A stretch of DNA of 40,130 nucleotides, from positions 1 to 40,130 of the forward strand of contig CAIUQE010000014.1 of NCBI GenBank assembly GCA_903901225.1, given 5' to 3'. Shown one piece after another: positions 24,596 to 33,337 of the stretch. Below the pieces are notes generated by a model that was not told the DNA's origin, searched no databases, and saw nothing but the letters and a program-made list of their open reading frames with translations. Numbering within the stretch: the first letter of the stretch is position 1; the number at the start of each line of letters is the position of its first letter. The position numbers were made by a program, and so were the translations under genes. This DNA is from Candidatus Omnitrophota bacterium (lineage in GTDB: Bacteria > Omnitrophota > Gorgyraeia > Zapsychrales > Fredricksoniimonadaceae).

Positions 24596-25662
24596 AAAAA
24601 AATCTCCCTGAGAAGCCGTTCATTATCCTTGATCCAGGTAAAGATATCCTGGAGGATATCTTCCGGAGATCTTTTTGGCTCCCATCCAAACGCCCTTCCC
24701 GTAGGACCGTTATCCGATACATACCAGATGACATCCGATGGACGGTCTTCCATCATGGATGTGATGGCGACCTCATTGCCCGTAATGCGCCGGCATATTT
24801 CCGTTGCCTCACACAGCGACAAACTGGAACGGGTTGACCCGCCAATATTAAAAATGTCCCCCTTGAAATCAGAAGGCCGTTCTACCAAAGCCGAGACCTG
24901 CCGGGCCAAAAGATCTGTCAGGTCATTTATATGCAAAAGATCACGCACCTGACGGCCATTACCGCCAAACCCGATATACTGCAGCGGCAGCCTGAAATAA
25001 TGCCTGGCCATCCAGAACGTAAAAATTCCCTGATCCGCCCTGGCCATCTGCCAGGGACCGGCCACAACACCGCAACGGCTGATGATCGCCGGAAGACCAT
25101 ACTGCGCCGCGTACTCCCGCAAGATCAGCTCAGCCGAAAGCTTGCTGGCGCCATAAAGCGAACGTATCCCGTCAAGCGGCATGCCGGTGCTCACCCCCGC
25201 AGGACTTACGCCGGGACAACCATCCACAAATTCAAACCGGGTCGCCGTTTCCCGGTAATGGCAGGCATTGAGGCGGTCATACGGATATACACGCGAGCTC
25301 GAAAAGAAGATCACGGGAACACCGCGGCGCCTGGCCCACTCAAAAGAGTTCAGGGCCCCCAGCAGATTGACATCCAGCAATGAACGGGCCCCATCACCAA
25401 CAGCCGCTGACAAGACCGATGGCTCCGCGCTGCATTCTACCAGGCAGGCAAAAGTTTCCTTCAGTTTCTCCAGGCTGGAGGGGTCACGGGAATCACCATT
25501 GGCGAACTCAACTCCCTTCGCCAACAACCGTGACAAGTTAAGTTCAGACCCGCGGCGGCTAAGATTATCAACCACAGTGACCTGATAACCACGGCTTGTG
25601 AGATCAAATGCCAGCGATGAACCAATGAACCCGCAACCGCCGGTGATCAAAATACGCGCCAT
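24592..25662 (-). CDS. NAD-dependent epimerase/dehydratase (nucleotide-sugar SDR)
   Basis: 356-residue extended SDR with [15 protein letters not shown] (NAD loop), [19 protein letters not shown] and the standard active site [10 protein letters not shown] (Tyr-x3-Lys); late blocks [20 protein letters not shown] and [10 protein letters not shown] are typical of RfbE/UDP-glucose 4-epimerase relatives. It is clearly a relative of the following gene (shared VRDxxHxx[29 protein letters not shown]). Adjacent paralogues suggest two successive steps, or a heteromer. TAATG junction with the glycosyltransferase. Confidence 0.88.
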   Translation of the reverse strand: MARILITGGCGFIGSSLAFDLTSRGYQVTVVDNLSRRGSELNLSRLLAKGVEFANGDSRDPSSLEKLKETFACLVECSAEPSVLSAAVGDGARSLLDVNLLGALNSFEWARRRGVPVIFFSSSRVYPYDRLNACHYRETATRFEFVDGCPGVSPAGVSTGMPLDGIRSLYGASKLSAELILREYAAQYGLPAIISRCGVVAGPWQMARADQGIFTFWMARHYFRLPLQYIGFGGNGRQVRDLLHINDLTDLLARQVSALVERPSDFKGDIFNIGGSTRSSLSLCEATEICRRITGNEVAITSMMEDRPSDVIWYVSDNGPTGRAFGWEPKRSPEDILQDIFTWIKDNERLLREIFL

Positions 25663-26498
25663 TATCTCTCCTGCCGCATATGAGGATTGAACAACATCAT
25701 GTGAAAGAAACGCGGGACATCATACGGTAACGCCAAGGCGTAAGTGACGGCTCTGCGCCAAAAACTTTCATTCTTGTTGATCATAAGGTACCTGTTACGA
25801 AAAGAAAGATACTGTCGCATCGGTGCCGTTGTGGCGGAACCATTGCCAAGATGCCGGCACCTGGAGCGGGAACAAAACGCCACGCCCCATCCGGCCCGCC
25901 GCGCCCTCCAGGCCAGGTCAACATCCTCGACCAAAAAAAAGAACCTCTCGTCAAAATAACCGGTTGTTTCGCGAATCTGCTCCAGCATGGCGCGCCTGTA
26001 GAACGCCGCGGCGGAACAGGGACCAAGTATCCTTTTAACACCAGGATGCGGGGCTCCCGCCGGCCTGCCCCTGTTGATGTCGAAGAATCTCCTCCACACC
26101 GAAAGATAGACCCCCTGCGAATAAATCTGACGCCCATCCTTATCAAGGATATTCGTCTGAACCATACCAATATTATCCGCAAAACCCTTTGCCGCCAACA
26201 AGAATTGTTCAATAAAATCAGGTTCCAACACAACATCGCTATCCAGGGACAATATCCACGCGCCACTGGCGCGCGCTATCCCCTGGTTCCTCGCGTAACT
26301 GGCCCCGCGATTAACATCATTGTTGATGAGGATGACCTGCGGATATTCTCCGCGGACAAGCGGGACCGTCTGGTCCGTCGAAGCATTATCGACAACGATG
26401 ATCTCAAGATCATTGTTCCCCTGCGACACCACCGACGACAAACATGCCCGGATATGTTGCTGACTATTCAACGTCAGAATAACTATCGAAACCTTCAT
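25662..26498 (-). CDS. Family 2 glycosyltransferase (rhamnosyltransferase-like)
   Basis: 278 residues with GT-A fold: VSIVILTLNSQQHIRACLSS, EIIVVDNASTDQT, NRGASYARNQGIARA, metal-binding DSD in LSLDSDVVLEPDF, and EDVDLAWRARRAGW with the later ED pair. The C-terminal end (RYLMINKNESFWRRA) resembles WbbL-type rhamnosyltransferases. It lacks transmembrane helices and is probably a peripheral membrane enzyme adding a sugar to a surface glycan. It lies 12 bp after the GT4 gene and one base into the epimerase. Confidence 0.9.
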   Translation of the reverse strand: MKVSIVILTLNSQQHIRACLSSVVSQGNNDLEIIVVDNASTDQTVPLVRGEYPQVILINNDVNRGASYARNQGIARASGAWILSLDSDVVLEPDFIEQFLLAAKGFADNIGMVQTNILDKDGRQIYSQGVYLSVWRRFFDINRGRPAGAPHPGVKRILGPCSAAAFYRRAMLEQIRETTGYFDERFFFLVEDVDLAWRARRAGWGVAFCSRSRCRHLGNGSATTAPMRQYLSFRNRYLMINKNESFWRRAVTYALALPYDVPRFFHMMLFNPHMRQER

Positions 26499-26510
26499 CC
26501 ATGCTCCTTA

Positions 26511-27608
26511 TCAAATCTCTTGCAACAGGGCCGCTAATTGGGAACCAAGCGCACGAAGCGAAAAACGTTCCTCAACATCCTGCCTGGCCCGCCGGCCCAT
26601 ATCCATCCGCAACGGCCGATCCTCAACCATACGTTCCATGGCGGCAACGAAAGACCCCCTGTCGCGCGCCAGGATCCCCGCATGGCCATCACGGAGAATA
26701 CGGCCCGCTTCACCCGTGTCACTAGCAACCGTCGGCAACCCCATCGCCATATATTCAAACAATTTGGTCGGACTTTTGGAAAGATTGAATTTTGTTCGCT
26801 GGATCAAAGGTAACAGGCCGACATCAACACCTGACAGGTATTCCGGCATACTATCGGCCGGGACCCATCCACTCACTCGGATCCGGTCACGATGCCGATG
26901 TGATCCTATCGAAGCACGGAACCGCTCAAAATATTTCCCCTCCCCCGCAAGACTCAGGATCACATGGCTGTAGCGATCAGCCAGGGAATCAAAACACGAG
27001 AGCATAAAATCCAGATTCTTCCCCATATCCTCATGGTAGGCAGTCCCTATCCAGGAAAAAACAAACTCGGCACGATCTTCACGTGAACGGGGAAAAAATT
27101 TTTGCGTGTCAACGCCTGTGGGTAACAGGCTGACACGTGGGTTGAAAGCGCTCAAATAATCCTGAAGATAGTGACTGGCGGCGATGCACGCGACAGCATT
27201 ACGCGCGACACGGCGGGTCACATACTCCATCTTGGAACTAGGATAGAACCCGAAATAATAGACCGGGTCTTCCCTGATATTCCAGTCGTCACAATCAAAG
27301 ATCACGCGGTGCTTTTTCAGCCCGGCCGCCACAAGAGGCGCCAACGCATGGTAATTAAACCTCTGCAGGATAAATACCGTCTGCGGATCTTCTTTCATGA
27401 ATGTCCCCAGCGCTCGCGCACTCAGCCACAACTTATAGGGCAAAGACATCCCGAATTCTTTTTCGCCATACTTAGCGTCAAAATGCTCAGCAAAGGAAAA
27501 GACGCGCGCGTCGATCCCATGCCCGCGCAATTCCCGCGCAAAGTTGTAACAACGCACCCTTGCGCCGGATAATTCGTATCCTTCGCGGGTTATAAAAATA
27601 ACTTTCAT
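26511..27608 (-). CDS. Family 4-like glycosyltransferase (GT-B)
   Basis: 365 residues: N-terminal acceptor domain (VIFITREGYELSGARVRCYN; FILQRFNYHALAPLV; VIFDCDDWN) and C-terminal donor domain with LLPTGVDTQKFFP, FSWIGTAYHEDMGKNLDF, RVSGWVPADSMPEYLSGVDV and the nucleotide-sugar clamp SPTKLFEYMAMGLPTVASDT (E-x7-E, second Glu in GEAGRIL). A retaining transferase, cytoplasmic or membrane-peripheral. It begins 4 bp after the SGNH-TPR gene, so the surface-modification genes and transferases share a transcript. Confidence 0.9.
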   Translation of the reverse strand: MKVIFITREGYELSGARVRCYNFARELRGHGIDARVFSFAEHFDAKYGEKEFGMSLPYKLWLSARALGTFMKEDPQTVFILQRFNYHALAPLVAAGLKKHRVIFDCDDWNIREDPVYYFGFYPSSKMEYVTRRVARNAVACIAASHYLQDYLSAFNPRVSLLPTGVDTQKFFPRSREDRAEFVFSWIGTAYHEDMGKNLDFMLSCFDSLADRYSHVILSLAGEGKYFERFRASIGSHRHRDRIRVSGWVPADSMPEYLSGVDVGLLPLIQRTKFNLSKSPTKLFEYMAMGLPTVASDTGEAGRILRDGHAGILARDRGSFVAAMERMVEDRPLRMDMGRRARQDVEERFSLRALGSQLAALLQEI

Positions 27609-27612
27609 AAGA

Positions 27613-28905
27613 TCACTTCAAAAGGCCCGCGGCCATTAGCTTATTATAAACGTTCTCGGCCATGATGCCGTAGCCCTTGGCGTTGCAATGGCAATCAGGG
27701 ACAAAAAGTTCATTCCAGGGGACCCCTTTGGCCATCAACCCGTCAAACACGGCCTGATTATCCACGAATGGCAAATTCAGTTCACTGGCGATCCTCGACA
27801 AGATCAAATTCTCGTGCTCGGCCATGGGATAATTCTGTAAAACGATGCCTACCCCCTCATGCCGGACGATCCTTACGATCTCCTTTAGATCCGATTCGAT
27901 CCATTGATCGATCTCAGAATTCTCTAACTGAAGAAAATTGTAGGATTTATCCGGGTTCTTGCGATCAAACTGAATAATAAATTCATCTATCCTTTTATTG
28001 ATCTCGTCATTATGCGCCCCCTTCAGGGTCTTCCTCATATTTCTGATCTCTTTATACCCTTCGTTAAATTCGTCGATCGCCCCCAGTTCAGCATCAACGA
28101 TCACGCCTTTCATGAACCATTTTAAAGCTTCCTCATAATTCTGCTGGAATCGATAAATATACCCGATAAACGTATAATTTAGTGAACAACCCGGGTCAAT
28201 TCGTATCTTATCCGCAAAAAAGTTGATCATAGTTTCATACTTATGTTGACCAAGGGACAATAAACCTTTTTTAACGTTGATCTCCCTGATTAATGCCGTA
28301 AGCTCCTGATACTGTTCCGAAGCCCGGTAACTATTGTCAACAAGATGTCCATTTAAGCATCGCGCCTTCATAAGCTTTCTAAAAGCATGACATAACTTGA
28401 ACAACTTGAACACTTTGCATTTGAAATATAGCTCAATAAATAAATTTCTGAAACGCGACCCAACAGAAAAAGTTCCTTCAACTCTTCTTAAATAATTCGT
28501 GTGTAGAGAATAATTCCAGCGGTTACACTGACCTGTCTGAAGAACAATCAAATTGGGACGATGCAGCTTAATATTAAACTTCAATGAACTCAATAATTCA
28601 GCAGTGCTTTGAAGACCAACTCCTTTATTGATTACCAAGGAATTATTGTTCGTGCTCCTATTAAGCATTTGCTGCAATTGCATCGGATAGCTCATTTCCG
28701 GCGCCGCGCCAACACCCTTGGTATACGAATTTCCAAGGCAAAGTATCACATTTTTTATACCTGCTTCTTTAACGGCAGAACGCGTATGAAGGTCCCAATA
28801 TGTTTGATAAACAACACCTCCCAGATTTAAGACGCCCTCCAATAAAATAAACGCTGTCAGCGCTCCTGCAAAGAACACAAAGATCCTTTTCATAAGAACT
28901 TTCAT
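27613..28905 (-). CDS. Membrane-anchored SGNH hydrolase-like protein with inserted TPR region (SGNH-TPR 1)
   Basis: 430 residues. One N-terminal transmembrane anchor (about 7-33). SGNH first half: ILCLGNSYTKGVG (Ser60 as nucleophile, GNS replacing GDS), AAPEMSYPMQLQQML, and LIVLQTGQCNRWN (oxyanion Gln/Asn). A middle region of about 150 residues contains a TPR-like unit (LNYTFIGYIYRFQQNYEEAL, KWF). The second SGNH half resumes near 325 (IVLQNYPMAEHENLI) and ends with PDCHCNAKGYGIMAENVYN (Asp404, His406), the acid-base pair. Together the two halves rebuild an SGNH active site facing outward. Deacetylation or acyl transfer on a surface glycan is the likeliest chemistry, by analogy only. ATGA overlap with SGNH-TPR 2. 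Confidence 0.8.
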   Translation of the reverse strand: MKVLMKRIFVFFAGALTAFILLEGVLNLGGVVYQTYWDLHTRSAVKEAGIKNVILCLGNSYTKGVGAAPEMSYPMQLQQMLNRSTNNNSLVINKGVGLQSTAELLSSLKFNIKLHRPNLIVLQTGQCNRWNYSLHTNYLRRVEGTFSVGSRFRNLFIELYFKCKVFKLFKLCHAFRKLMKARCLNGHLVDNSYRASEQYQELTALIREINVKKGLLSLGQHKYETMINFFADKIRIDPGCSLNYTFIGYIYRFQQNYEEALKWFMKGVIVDAELGAIDEFNEGYKEIRNMRKTLKGAHNDEINKRIDEFIIQFDRKNPDKSYNFLQLENSEIDQWIESDLKEIVRIVRHEGVGIVLQNYPMAEHENLILSRIASELNLPFVDNQAVFDGLMAKGVPWNELFVPDCHCNAKGYGIMAENVYNKLMAAGLLK

Positions 28906-30203
28906 TCTTTCCTATCAGGCACTTTCAGGAAATTTTCATCCATGATCTTGTTATAAACATTCTCCGCCATCAGTCCATACCCTCTGGCACTGCAATGATT
29001 GTCTGGAACAAACAGATATTCTTTAGGAACTCCCTGTGCTATCTTTTTCTTAAAAACTGAATAATTATCTACAAACGGAACCTGCAAGATTCCCGCGACT
29101 CTTGACAACGTGGAATTGACAGGCCATGCAATAGGATAATTTTGTATTATAAGCCTGATCTTTTGTTGCTTAATGATACTGACAATTTCTTTAATATCAG
29201 ATCCGACCCACTTGGAAATCTCCGATTCGCTTAAGCCCAAAAGATAAACAAACTGGGCAGGATTACTGTGAATATAATAATAAACCGATCTCAAAAGCTG
29301 CTTGCTGGCTATCCCGTCATTAGGGCCCTTATGGTTTAAAAGGATATCCCTGATCCGCAAAGATGAATTAATAATCATCGAACGATAACGGCACGCTAAA
29401 GCAGCATTCAACGCTTTTAAATACCATTTCACCGCTTCTTCATAGTTGTTCTGAATCCTATAAAGAAAGCCTATTTCATAATAATTTTGAGGGTGCCCCG
29501 GATGTGTCTTTACCGCATTCATAAAGACGTTGAACGCCTCATCGATCTGCCGGCGATCCATAACCTCTGGTCCCGCAACATACCCCATCTCTTCACCTAA
29601 TTCCACGTTCTCCCTGAATTTCACCAATTTATAGTATTTTTCTTCATTCTCACAACCGGAAGAAATACTGAAGTAGTCGCGCCATCCATTGTAAAGGAAC
29701 AAGTTGAAAAGCCTGTACACAGAACTTCGCTGTAACAGTTCACTAAAATAATACGCGAACTTCTTACTGTATGATATGTCCTTTCTCTCCTTGAAAAGAA
29801 AATCAATGTACCCCAGATAATTCCAACTATTTGTTTGCCCTGTTTGAAGGACAATGAGGGTGGGATGATATTTCCCGATCTTTACCCTCAAGTCTTTTAA
29901 TAGTTCAGCCGAGTTTTGATATCCAATCCCCTCGTTAATGACCTGGACGTCCTTGTATTTGGCCTGATGATCGAATAACAATTGAAGCTGAGCCGGATAA
30001 CTCATGCCTGGCGGGGCGCCTACACCCAAAGTGTAAAAATTCCCGAGACATAAAATTATATACGGCTTACTGTGATCCTTTGGGAAAGATCGAACGGGGG
30101 AATGAATGTTTCTCTGATAAAAACAACTGTTCAGCCTTAAACCTGCTTCTAAAAGGAAAAGCGCTGTAACGGTCCCAATAAAAAATACTAAAACTCTTTT
30201 CAT
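28902..30203 (-). CDS. SGNH-TPR 2: paralogue lacking the catalytic serine
   Basis: 433 residues, same layout as its neighbour: transmembrane anchor (about 4-25), first SGNH half, TPR region (QNYYEIGFLYRIQNNYEEAV, KWYLKALNA), second half with PDNHCSARGYGLMAENVYN (Asp401, His403). The nucleophile motif reads ILCLGNFYTLGVG: Phe56 (codon TTT) replaces the Ser of the other three paralogues (TCT/TCC type), a one-base change. The rest of the fold, including LQTGQTNSWN and the Asp/His, is kept, so the protein may bind rather than hydrolyse its ligand. Start overlaps the chimeric 99-codon ORF by 4 bp (ATGA). Confidence 0.78.
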   Translation of the reverse strand: MKRVLVFFIGTVTALFLLEAGLRLNSCFYQRNIHSPVRSFPKDHSKPYIILCLGNFYTLGVGAPPGMSYPAQLQLLFDHQAKYKDVQVINEGIGYQNSAELLKDLRVKIGKYHPTLIVLQTGQTNSWNYLGYIDFLFKERKDISYSKKFAYYFSELLQRSSVYRLFNLFLYNGWRDYFSISSGCENEEKYYKLVKFRENVELGEEMGYVAGPEVMDRRQIDEAFNVFMNAVKTHPGHPQNYYEIGFLYRIQNNYEEAVKWYLKALNAALACRYRSMIINSSLRIRDILLNHKGPNDGIASKQLLRSVYYYIHSNPAQFVYLLGLSESEISKWVGSDIKEIVSIIKQQKIRLIIQNYPIAWPVNSTLSRVAGILQVPFVDNYSVFKKKIAQGVPKEYLFVPDNHCSARGYGLMAENVYNKIMDENFLKVPDRKE

Positions 30204-30499
30204 GTCGCCTGAAGGTAGTCCTGCTTATCTAAAATATAATTCCCAAGGACCAAATAATCCATGCTGCTGTTCATGTAACAAGCAATGGCATCTTCCGGCG
30301 CGCCAACAACAGGCTCTCCCCGCAAATTAAAGTTCCCCAAACACAATACGACATAACGTTTGCTGTGGATCTTGCCTGCAAACTTGTTGCGAATATTTAC
30401 CCATTTATGAACAATTGACCCCGCCAAACTTAATCCGGCTTCCAACAAAAAGACGGCTAAAATAATTCCAATCAAAAATACAAAAATTCTTCTCGCCAT
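30200..30499 (-). pseudogene. Chimeric ORF: SGNH-TPR N-terminus fused to carbamoyltransferase C-terminus
   Basis: Residues 1-56 align with SGNH-TPR 3 at 34127-35413 (RRIFV..., IILAVFLLEAGLSL, NKF..., YVVLCLGN). From residue 57 the frame continues FNLRGEPVVGAPEDAIACYM and MDYLVLGNYILDKQDY, the end of the carbamoyltransferase at 31611 (FNLRGEPVVGSPEDAIACFK; MDFLVLGNLVLDK). The join falls exactly at the SGNH nucleophile position and stays in frame. It therefore records a deletion between two gene copies. The 99-codon product would be a membrane-anchored fragment without either active site; its stop is coupled to SGNH-TPR 2, which may be why it persists. Confidence 0.8.
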
Positions 30500-30554
30500 A
30501 ACATTCGCGTGTTAACAACGTTTAAAAGATTTCTTCGTGCGATATATAGCTCTA

Positions 30555-30614
30555 TCACACAAAATTTCCCTGTTTGTCTAATACATAATTGCCCAACACC
30601 ACAACGTCCACAAA
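30555..30614 (-). pseudogene. Relic of a second carbamoyltransferase 3' end
   Basis: The minus strand reads FVDVVVLGNYVLDKQGNFV and stop (TGA at 30555-30557). LGNYVLDKQ matches the chimeric ORF (LGNYILDKQ) and the intact enzyme (LGNLVLDK). The open frame continues upstream only with unrelated residues to about 30665, so just the tail survives. Together with the chimera it shows at least three carbamoyltransferase ends within 3 kb. Confidence 0.6.
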
Positions 30615-30675
30615 GAAGAAAAAATCTCTGCGTTTTACCCCGGAATTAATTATTTCAAGATTCACGCAAAGCTTA

Positions 30676-30715
30676 CAAAAAAAGGAGGAGGCTGAACAGA
30701 TCAAAGCCTCCTCCT
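30676..30715 (-). terminator. Rho-independent terminator after exported protein B
   Basis: Perfect 11-bp arms AGGAGGAGGCT (30683-30693) and AGCCTCCTCCT (30705-30715), 11-nt loop, then seven T on the minus strand (30677-30683). It closes the 30765-31364 gene. The rest of the 30500-30764 gap holds the carbamoyltransferase relic and about 50 bp homologous to the region upstream of SGNH-TPR 3. Confidence 0.92.
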
Positions 30716-30764
30716 AGGAAAAAACATACTTGCGGTGCTCAACAGGTTCAGTTAAATCAACATA

Positions 30765-31364
30765 CTAATTATTCTCACCCGACGTTGCCACATCCTTCAG
30801 CGTCTCAAGAAATTTTTCAAACCACCCCTCAGGACCCATGTTTTTTATAATAACACCTTCGATCTGTTCGATCTTGAACTCATCTGTTTTTCCATTAACG
30901 GCGTTCAAAGCGACGATGAACAGAGCCCTGCCACTGTTGGGAAGATGGGCCTTAAAATAAATTTTATCGCCGCCTTCATTAAATGAACTGTTCTTCAGCA
31001 CATATACAAAACACTTTCCGACCACAGTCTTATGGACATCTTCCCCCTCACACTGCGCATCAGGCGCAGCCTTTTCATCCCGCGATGCCAAAGTAAGATT
31101 TGAGATCTTGCCAAATATCTTGTTCAAATCCTTAACACCCGATATGGAAGCCAACTTCTCAGCCTCAACATCCTTCCCGCTGTTAATCAGATTAATGAAT
31201 TTTCCAAAAAACCCAAGGGCCTTATCAGAGGTTGATCCGACCGAAGTTGATTCGGAAGCACCCGTATCTTTAGATGAAGTTTCAGCAAAAGCCAACATCG
31301 GGAATAGAAGACAAAATCCTAATACAATTACTCCCAGCAATCCGGAAAATGATGCATTTTTCAT
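30765..31364 (-). CDS. Exported protein B of an FFGKFI-motif family, function unknown
   Basis: 199 residues with a clear Sec signal (about 1-28: GLLGVIVLGFCLLFPMLAFA-ET). A Ser/Thr-rich linker precedes a conserved domain: LGFFGKFINLINSGKDVEAE, GVKDLNKIFGKISN, PDAQC...KCFVYVLKNSSF, FKAHLPNSGRALF and EFKIEQIEGVIIK. It is a paralogue of the lipoprotein at 39334, with the same order FFGKFI, LN.IFGKI, PD.QC, CFVYV..NS.F, EFK...IE. The two shared cysteines may form a disulfide. AGGAGGG precedes ATG by 7 nt. I recognise no named family. Its location beside SGNH-TPR genes suggests an envelope role. Confidence 0.75.
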   Translation of the reverse strand: MKNASFSGLLGVIVLGFCLLFPMLAFAETSSKDTGASESTSVGSTSDKALGFFGKFINLINSGKDVEAEKLASISGVKDLNKIFGKISNLTLASRDEKAAPDAQCEGEDVHKTVVGKCFVYVLKNSSFNEGGDKIYFKAHLPNSGRALFIVALNAVNGKTDEFKIEQIEGVIIKNMGPEGWFEKFLETLKDVATSGENN

Positions 31365-31390
31365 AATAAATCCCTCCTAAACTAACCAGC

Positions 31391-31427
31391 TTAACCAACC
31401 AATAAACCAAGTGGTGGTTGGCTTAAC
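31391..31427 (-). other. Inverted repeat in the leader of exported protein B
   Basis: TTAA-CCAACCA and TGGTTGG-C-TTAA form an 11-bp stem with a one-base bulge, in a roughly 145-nt leader just upstream of the ribosome site. Nothing else is recognisable in 31428-31510. Confidence 0.45.
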
Positions 31428-31516
31428 CACTCGCGCCGAATTTATTCATGCCCAACAAATATGAATTAATCAGTAATCAAAATTGCACTCTTATATACTG
31501 ATAAATAATTTGTTTT

Positions 31517-31545
31517 ATTATATATATCAAAGACTTTCTTTTCAA
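31517..31545 (-). promoter_or_regulatory. Strong promoter for exported protein B
   Basis: Minus strand TTGAAA (31540-31545), 17-bp spacer, consensus TATAAT (31517-31522). With the terminator at 30676 it makes the exported-protein gene a single-gene unit inside the array. Confidence 0.7.
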
Positions 31546-31610
31546 CAGTTTTCTTAGGGCATGACTTCAATAATTCACAATACTGAATTGATACTATATA
31601 TACCACAACA

Positions 31611-33308
31611 TCAAGCCTGACAATTATCGCATTTATCCAGAACCAAATTTCCCAACACCAGAAAATCCATATCGCTTTTTTTAAAACAGGCAATGGCATC
31701 TTCCGGTGAGCCAACAACCGGCTCTCCCCGCAAATTAAAAGATGTGTTAATAATGATCGGGACCCCTGTGATACCTTCAAAATCCTTAATCAAACGCCAA
31801 AGTTTCTCATTGGACGCCTGGCTGACCGTCTGAACACGCGCCGTCCCGTCAACATGGACAACTCCGGGGATAATAGGTCTTTTATCGCTTTTTACCATGG
31901 GCGCCAGGAGCATAAAGGGCGAAGACCCTGAAAGTTCAAAAAATTCAGCCGCACGTTCTTCCAGAACCACCGGGGCATAAGGGCGGAATGGTTCTCTATG
32001 CTTGACCTTGGCATTCAATAACTCCTTCATGCCGGGATTGCAGGCATTCCCCAGGATCGACCTGTTGCCCAAAGCCCTTGGGCCAAATTCCATCCTGCCC
32101 TGGAACCATCCGATAATTTTGTTCTCGGCTATCTTTTTCGCGACAAACTTTGACAAACCCTCATCATCAAACTTCTTAAACACCATATTATGGTTTAACA
32201 AGATCCTTTCGATCCGGGCGTCCGAATAACTTGTCCCCAAATATGCATGCCGCATGACATAACTTCGCGGGTTATTGTGAAGGCAATTGTACGTATATAC
32301 CGCGGCCCCCAAGGCGCCGCCGCTATCACCAGCGGCGGGTTGAATAAATATCTCCTTAAAAGGTCCCTGCTCCAGGATCTTGCTGTTGGCCACGCAATTC
32401 AGGAACAAGCCGCCTCCAAGGCACAGCTTATCCAACCCGGTCTCATGCTGGAGATGGCGCGTGATGGTCAACAGGGTTTCTTCCGTGAATTTCTGCAAAC
32501 TCGCGGCAAGATCACAGTGCCGCTCATCGATCTTTGCGCCCGGCTTCCTTTCCTCACCGAACATTTTCAGGAATCTTGGGGTATACATCCTGTCGCCTTT
32601 ATTAAACCCGAAGAACCTTCCGTCGAGAATATGGCTGCCATCCGCCTTGACGTGGACGATCTCGCGCAATTTATCCAGATACCTGGGTTTACCGCAACTG
32701 GCCAGGGCCATGACCGTGCCTTCTCCCTCATGCGCCGCAAACCCCAAATACGTTGTCACCGCGGTATAAACAAGCCCTAATGAGTTGGGATAACGGATCT
32801 CTTTCAGGATCTTGATATCCCGTCCCCGTCCGCGCCCATAGGTCATGGTCGCCCATTCACCCACCGCATCACCCGTCAAGATAGCCGCCTCTTCGAACGG
32901 CGAAACCAAAAATGACCCCGCCGCATGCGACAGATGATGTTGTATAAAGAACACTTTTCCCTTAAATCCCAATTCTTTATCCAACGTCAAAGGCAGTGTC
33001 AACCTGTCTTGGAGCCAATGTGGCATTGTCTGAAGGAAATTGTTCAGGGAAAATGGCCATGCCTGCAGATGATCAATAATGACACGAGAGAACTTAAGAA
33101 AAGGTTTTTCGTAGAAACATATCGCGTCAATATCAGCAAATGTAATGCCGCCATCCTGGACACAATGGTTGATCGCCTGGATCGGGAATTCTGACGAGTT
33201 CTTCTTGCGGTTGAAACGCTCTTCCTGGACGGCTACAACCGGTGCGCCATCACTGACCAGGCACGCGGCGGCATCATGATAATGACAGGATATTCCCAAT
33301 ACGTTCAT
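31611..33308 (-). CDS. Carbamoyltransferase, NodU/CmcH (TobZ-like) family
   Basis: 565 residues. The Kae1-like N-terminal domain begins NVLGISCHYHDAAACLVSDG and contains the metal/adenylate motif QHHLSHAAG and GDAVGEWATM, then LGGGLFLNCVANS and PAAGDSGGALGAAVY. The C-terminal YrdC-like part has GWFQGRMEFGPRALGNRSIL and NTSFNLRGEPVVGSPEDAI. These enzymes transfer a carbamoyl group from carbamoyl phosphate, via carbamoyl-AMP, to a hydroxyl of a sugar or natural product. In this locus the acceptor is probably a surface glycan. Downstream tails at 30200 and 30555 are relics of sister copies. Confidence 0.93.
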   Translation of the reverse strand: MNVLGISCHYHDAAACLVSDGAPVVAVQEERFNRKKNSSEFPIQAINHCVQDGGITFADIDAICFYEKPFLKFSRVIIDHLQAWPFSLNNFLQTMPHWLQDRLTLPLTLDKELGFKGKVFFIQHHLSHAAGSFLVSPFEEAAILTGDAVGEWATMTYGRGRGRDIKILKEIRYPNSLGLVYTAVTTYLGFAAHEGEGTVMALASCGKPRYLDKLREIVHVKADGSHILDGRFFGFNKGDRMYTPRFLKMFGEERKPGAKIDERHCDLAASLQKFTEETLLTITRHLQHETGLDKLCLGGGLFLNCVANSKILEQGPFKEIFIQPAAGDSGGALGAAVYTYNCLHNNPRSYVMRHAYLGTSYSDARIERILLNHNMVFKKFDDEGLSKFVAKKIAENKIIGWFQGRMEFGPRALGNRSILGNACNPGMKELLNAKVKHREPFRPYAPVVLEERAAEFFELSGSSPFMLLAPMVKSDKRPIIPGVVHVDGTARVQTVSQASNEKLWRLIKDFEGITGVPIIINTSFNLRGEPVVGSPEDAIACFKKSDMDFLVLGNLVLDKCDNCQA

Positions 33309-33337
33309 ACGTCATACCCGAACCTGGTTTATTAGAA

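Noticed and set aside
25851..26537. 228-codon plus-strand ORF
   Set aside because: Antisense to the family 2 glycosyltransferase with no start signal or recognisable domain.
31466..31780. 104-codon minus-strand ORF
   Set aside because: Shifted frame over the carbamoyltransferase 3' end and the promoter region of exported protein B.
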